Source: Saprospiraceae bacterium (GTDB lineage Bacteria > Bacteroidota > Bacteroidia > Chitinophagales > Saprospiraceae). Taken from it: a stretch of DNA of 34,055 nucleotides. The notes under the pieces are model-generated. The model was not told the DNA's origin and searched no databases. It saw only the letters and a program-made list of their open reading frames with translations. Below are positions 31,644 through 34,055 of this stretch, one piece after another (positions within the stretch are counted from its first letter, which is position 1; every line of letters begins with the position of its first letter). Both the position numbers and the translations under genes were made by a program. The stretch lies in contig JAHDHF010000013.1 of assembly GCA_020631455.1 (NCBI GenBank), forward strand, positions 1-34,055, written 5' to 3'.

Positions 31644-31747
31644 GGCTGAGGGATAGTAGGCAGTGGCGCGCAGCGCCAGACCGATGGGCCGAGCGAATAG
31701 CGAGCTGCCGAATAGCCCGACCGTGAGCAAAGCGAGCGGGCAGCCCC
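31644..31747 (+). repeat. intergenic repeat family B (subtype 2), forward copy
   Basis: GGCTGAGGGATAGTAGGCAG after a T-run, a small hairpin (GGCGCGCAGCGCC), GGGCCGAGCGAATAGCGAGC, TGCCGAATAGCCCGACC, a variable part and GGGCAGCCCCAAA. The anchors match the reverse copy at 1271-1373. It separates the convergent AAA and rfaE2 genes. Confidence 0.85.
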
Positions 31748-31774
31748 AAATTTTCTATTAAAAAATGAGACGTT

Positions 31775-32272
31775 TTATTCTGCTTGTATTTTTCGAATCA
31801 TTGCTGTCGTACTAAATCCTTCTAAAAACGGAAGGACTTTTACTTCGCCGCCACGGCTTAAAACCTCTTGTGCACCGATGATAGTTTCTATTGAATAATC
31901 GCCGCCCTTGACGAGAATATCAGGTTGAATCCTTGTAATTAATTCAAGCGGTGTTTCTTCTGCAAAGGGCGTCACCAAGCAAACGCACTCGAGCGCAGCG
32001 AGCATGTAGAGTCGCTCGGCGAGTTGTTTAATTGGACGCGAATCGCCTTTGAGTTTTTGAATACTTGTATCAGTATTCACGCCAATAATTAAATGCTGAC
32101 CAAGCAGTCGCGCTTCGTTGAGATAGGCGATATGACCTGCATGTAGCAGGTCAAAGCAGCCATTTGTGAAGACCGTCCGCTCATCGGAAGCCTGCCATTC
32201 GGCAAGTTGAGCGGCAGCTTGCTCCCAAGTGACGATCTTATGTGCGAGCGATGGAATGTGGAGTGCTGACAT
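31775..32272 (-). CDS. rfaE2: D-glycero-beta-D-manno-heptose 1-phosphate adenylyltransferase
   Basis: Stand-alone nucleotidyltransferase of 165 residues, the same length as the C-terminal half of HldE. The signature VFTNGCFDLLHAGHIAYL carries the HxGH motif (44-47), and GDSRPIKQLAERLYMLAAL and VKGGDYSIETIIGAQEV are family-specific. It makes ADP-heptose from the heptose 1-phosphate for lipopolysaccharide core. The sugar kinase half is not next to it. It diverges from glyA across 43 bp. Confidence 0.93.
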   Translation of the reverse strand: MSALHIPSLAHKIVTWEQAAAQLAEWQASDERTVFTNGCFDLLHAGHIAYLNEARLLGQHLIIGVNTDTSIQKLKGDSRPIKQLAERLYMLAALECVCLVTPFAEETPLELITRIQPDILVKGGDYSIETIIGAQEVLSRGGEVKVLPFLEGFSTTAMIRKIQAE

Positions 32273-32315
32273 GGTGTAAATTGCGGCTTATTTTGGTGCT
32301 TTATTTCTATCAAAG

Positions 32316-33599
32316 ATGCAACATACACAAGAACGCGATACGACAGTCTTTAATTTGATCGGCGACGAACTCAAACGCCAGCGTGAAGGCATTGAACTCA
32401 TCGCGAGCGAAAACTTCACATCGCAGCAAGTGATGGACGCGATGGGGAGCTGCCTCACCAATAAATACGCCGAAGGCTATCCAGGCAAGCGCTACTACGG
32501 TGGCTGCCAAGTGGTCGATCAAGTCGAGCAACTTGCCATCGATCGTATCAAAGAACTTTTTGGCGCTGAATACGCCAATGTGCAGCCGCACTCTGGCGCA
32601 CAGGCAAATGCAGCAGTTTTCTTGGCGTGCTTGAAACCAGGTGATACGATCTTGGGCTTTGACTTGTCGCATGGCGGGCATTTGTCGCATGGCTCGACAG
32701 TCAATTTCAGCGGCAAGCATTACAAGCCGACATTCTACGGCGTCGAGAAAGATACTGGTCGCATCAATATGGATGTCGTGGCACATATCGCGCGTCGCGA
32801 GCAGCCAAAACTCATTATTTGTGGAGCAAGTGCGTATTCGCGTGACTGGGATTATGCTCGTTTTCGAGAGATAGCTGATGAAGTCGGTGCGCTCTTGCTT
32901 GCAGATATTGCTCATCCAGCAGGCTTGATTGCGGCGGGATTGCTCAATGATCCGATGCCGCATTGCCATATCGTGACCACGACGACCCACAAGACGCTTC
33001 GCGGGCCGCGCGGCGGCTTGATCATGATGGGCAAAAACTTCAACAATCCGTGGGGACGAAAAACCAAGAAAGGTAACCCGATCAAGATGTCAGCTATTTT
33101 GAATAGCGGCGTATTCCCTGGGATGCAAGGCGGACCGCTAGAGCATGTTATTGCAGCCAAAGCCGTTGCCTTTGGGGAAGCGCTCAAGCCAGAATTTAAA
33201 CAATACGGCAAGCAAGTGATCGCCAATGCGCAAGCAATGGCAGATGAATTTGTCGCGCGTGGCTTTGACATCATTAGCGGCGGAACAGATAATCATCTCA
33301 TGCTGATCGATCTGCGTTCCAAAGGCGTCACAGGCAAAGTCGCTGAAGCAGCACTCGTCGCTGCCGACATCACAGCGAATAAAAACATGGTTCCATTTGA
33401 TACAGAGTCGCCTTTTGTCACTTCTGGCATCCGCATCGGGACTGCTGCCATCACTACGCGCGGACTCAGAGAAGCCGACTGCAAGCAAATCGTCGAGTGG
33501 ATTGATCGCGTGATTCAAAAGCCAGATTGTGACACGACGATAGCTGAAGTCAGAGCAGAGGTTCACAACATGATGCGTAATTTTCCGTTGTACGCATAA
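32316..33599 (+). CDS. glyA: serine hydroxymethyltransferase
   Basis: PLP enzyme of 427 residues, normal length. It converts serine and tetrahydrofolate to glycine and 5,10-methylene-THF. Clear motifs: [13 protein letters not shown] near the start, [17 protein letters not shown] (48-64), [12 protein letters not shown], and the PLP site [16 protein letters not shown] with Lys226. The C-terminal part ([17 protein letters not shown]) is also intact. A TTG and a weak box (TATTTCTA, 32303-32310) upstream, with an 18-nt spacer, may be its promoter. The hemolysin III gene follows 11 bp later. Confidence 0.98.
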   Translation: MQHTQERDTTVFNLIGDELKRQREGIELIASENFTSQQVMDAMGSCLTNKYAEGYPGKRYYGGCQVVDQVEQLAIDRIKELFGAEYANVQPHSGAQANAAVFLACLKPGDTILGFDLSHGGHLSHGSTVNFSGKHYKPTFYGVEKDTGRINMDVVAHIARREQPKLIICGASAYSRDWDYARFREIADEVGALLLADIAHPAGLIAAGLLNDPMPHCHIVTTTTHKTLRGPRGGLIMMGKNFNNPWGRKTKKGNPIKMSAILNSGVFPGMQGGPLEHVIAAKAVAFGEALKPEFKQYGKQVIANAQAMADEFVARGFDIISGGTDNHLMLIDLRSKGVTGKVAEAALVAADITANKNMVPFDTESPFVTSGIRIGTAAITTRGLREADCKQIVEWIDRVIQKPDCDTTIAEVRAEVHNMMRNFPLYA

Positions 33600-33610
33600 A
33601 TACATGACCG

Positions 33611-34055
33611 ATGACTGAGCAACTCGAAAAACTCCAAGCGATGTTTTCTCGCTACACGACAAGCGAAGAAAAATTTAATATCATCACACACGGACTTGGT
33701 ATTGTGCTCAGTATCGCCGGTATTATCTATTTGCTTTTCAATCTTGATACACTCGGTAGCCTCGGCATAGTAGCTGTTGTATTATTTGGCTTGAGCATGC
33801 TCAACATGTATTGCGCCTCTACGATTTATCACCTTGCGTGTCTCAAAGAAAAACCAAGCAGCCTCAACTGGCGTGTTTTTGATCACGTCTCTATTTTCTT
33901 TTTAATAGCAGGGACGTACACGCCATTTACGTTGATTGGTCTCAAAGACGGAAATGGTATTTTAATTTGTGCAATTATTTGGCTACTCGCGATTATTGGC
34001 AGCATTTTCAAACTCTATTTTACTGGAAAATATAAAGTCGCAACGGTCATCGTCT
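33611..34055 (+). CDS. hemolysin III/PAQR family membrane protein, cut by the window edge
   Basis: The first 148 codons of a gene that continues past the right edge. From ATG 33611 the frame reads MTEQLEKLQAMFSRYTTSEE, then hydrophobic helices. The family marks are NIITHGLGIVLSIAG, the SxxYH motif (ASTIYHLACL) and FDHVSIFFLIAGTYTPFTL, which contain the conserved His and Asp thought to bind metal. Members (TrhA/YqfA type) are membrane proteins often linked to lipid homeostasis; the hemolysin name is historical. An ATG at 33604 is closed by a stop after four codons, so 33611 is the start. It lies 11 bp after glyA and may be co-transcribed. Confidence 0.9.
   Translation, partial: MTEQLEKLQAMFSRYTTSEEKFNIITHGLGIVLSIAGIIYLLFNLDTLGSLGIVAVVLFGLSMLNMYCASTIYHLACLKEKPSSLNWRVFDHVSIFFLIAGTYTPFTLIGLKDGNGILICAIIWLLAIIGSIFKLYFTGKYKVATVIV

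Overview
The window looks like a chromosomal contig of a Bacteroidota bacterium, possibly Saprospiria or Chitinophagia (class-level placement is a guess). Three things point there. A 1103-residue secreted protein ends in a type IX secretion (T9SS) sorting domain. Families typical of the phylum are present (DUF5723 barrel, GH3, PagL-like acyloxyacyl hydrolase, phylum-style HlyD). Starts lack Shine-Dalgarno sequences, and several carry a TAnnTTTG-like -7 box a few bases before the ATG. I support 29 protein genes, one of them cut by the right edge. I see no rRNA, tRNA, CRISPR array or transposase gene.

Layout. 1-3070: MDR oxidoreductase, a lipoprotein of unknown function and ComF. 3074-6080: a divergent pair, an orphan family-5 solute-binding lipoprotein (minus) and a PagL-like outer-membrane protein (plus). 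6279-10713: an AT-rich three-gene type I secretion operon (ABC transporter, HlyD, TolC) with repeats on both sides. 10981-13528: scpA, a YbhN-like flippase-domain membrane protein and, convergent with a 41-bp overlap, a polysaccharide deacetylase. 13869-17539: a small basic secreted protein and the large T9SS cargo, ended by a strong terminator. 17667-18952: TerC and dUTPase, convergent. 19371-22242: DUF5723 barrel plus lipoprotein operon (minus). 22694-24381: BadF-type sugar kinase overlapping purine nucleoside phosphorylase. 24362-26784: two overlapping glycosyltransferases (minus). 26900-27337: small heat-shock protein. 27780-30375: GH3-like, OsmC, LysE. 30520-31632: AAA ATPase. 31775-34055: rfaE2 (minus), glyA and a truncated hemolysin III/PAQR gene.

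The gene content is mostly housekeeping and cell-envelope functions. The secretion operon carries no recognisable substrate, and the solute-binding protein no permease.

The most unusual content is between the genes. Most larger intergenic gaps hold GC-rich structured repeats of about 100-240 bp, in at least three related families (called A, B and C here). Copies share fixed sequence anchors, but the segments between anchors differ in sequence while often keeping a hairpin, so whole hairpins appear to be exchanged. A and B occur joined in the same relative order twice, and most A and B copies follow a T-run. I also flag an ATPase domain in the secretion transporter with non-canonical Q-loop, Walker B and H-loop, and a GT8-like enzyme whose catalytic domain is interrupted by a large insert with about four internal repeats.
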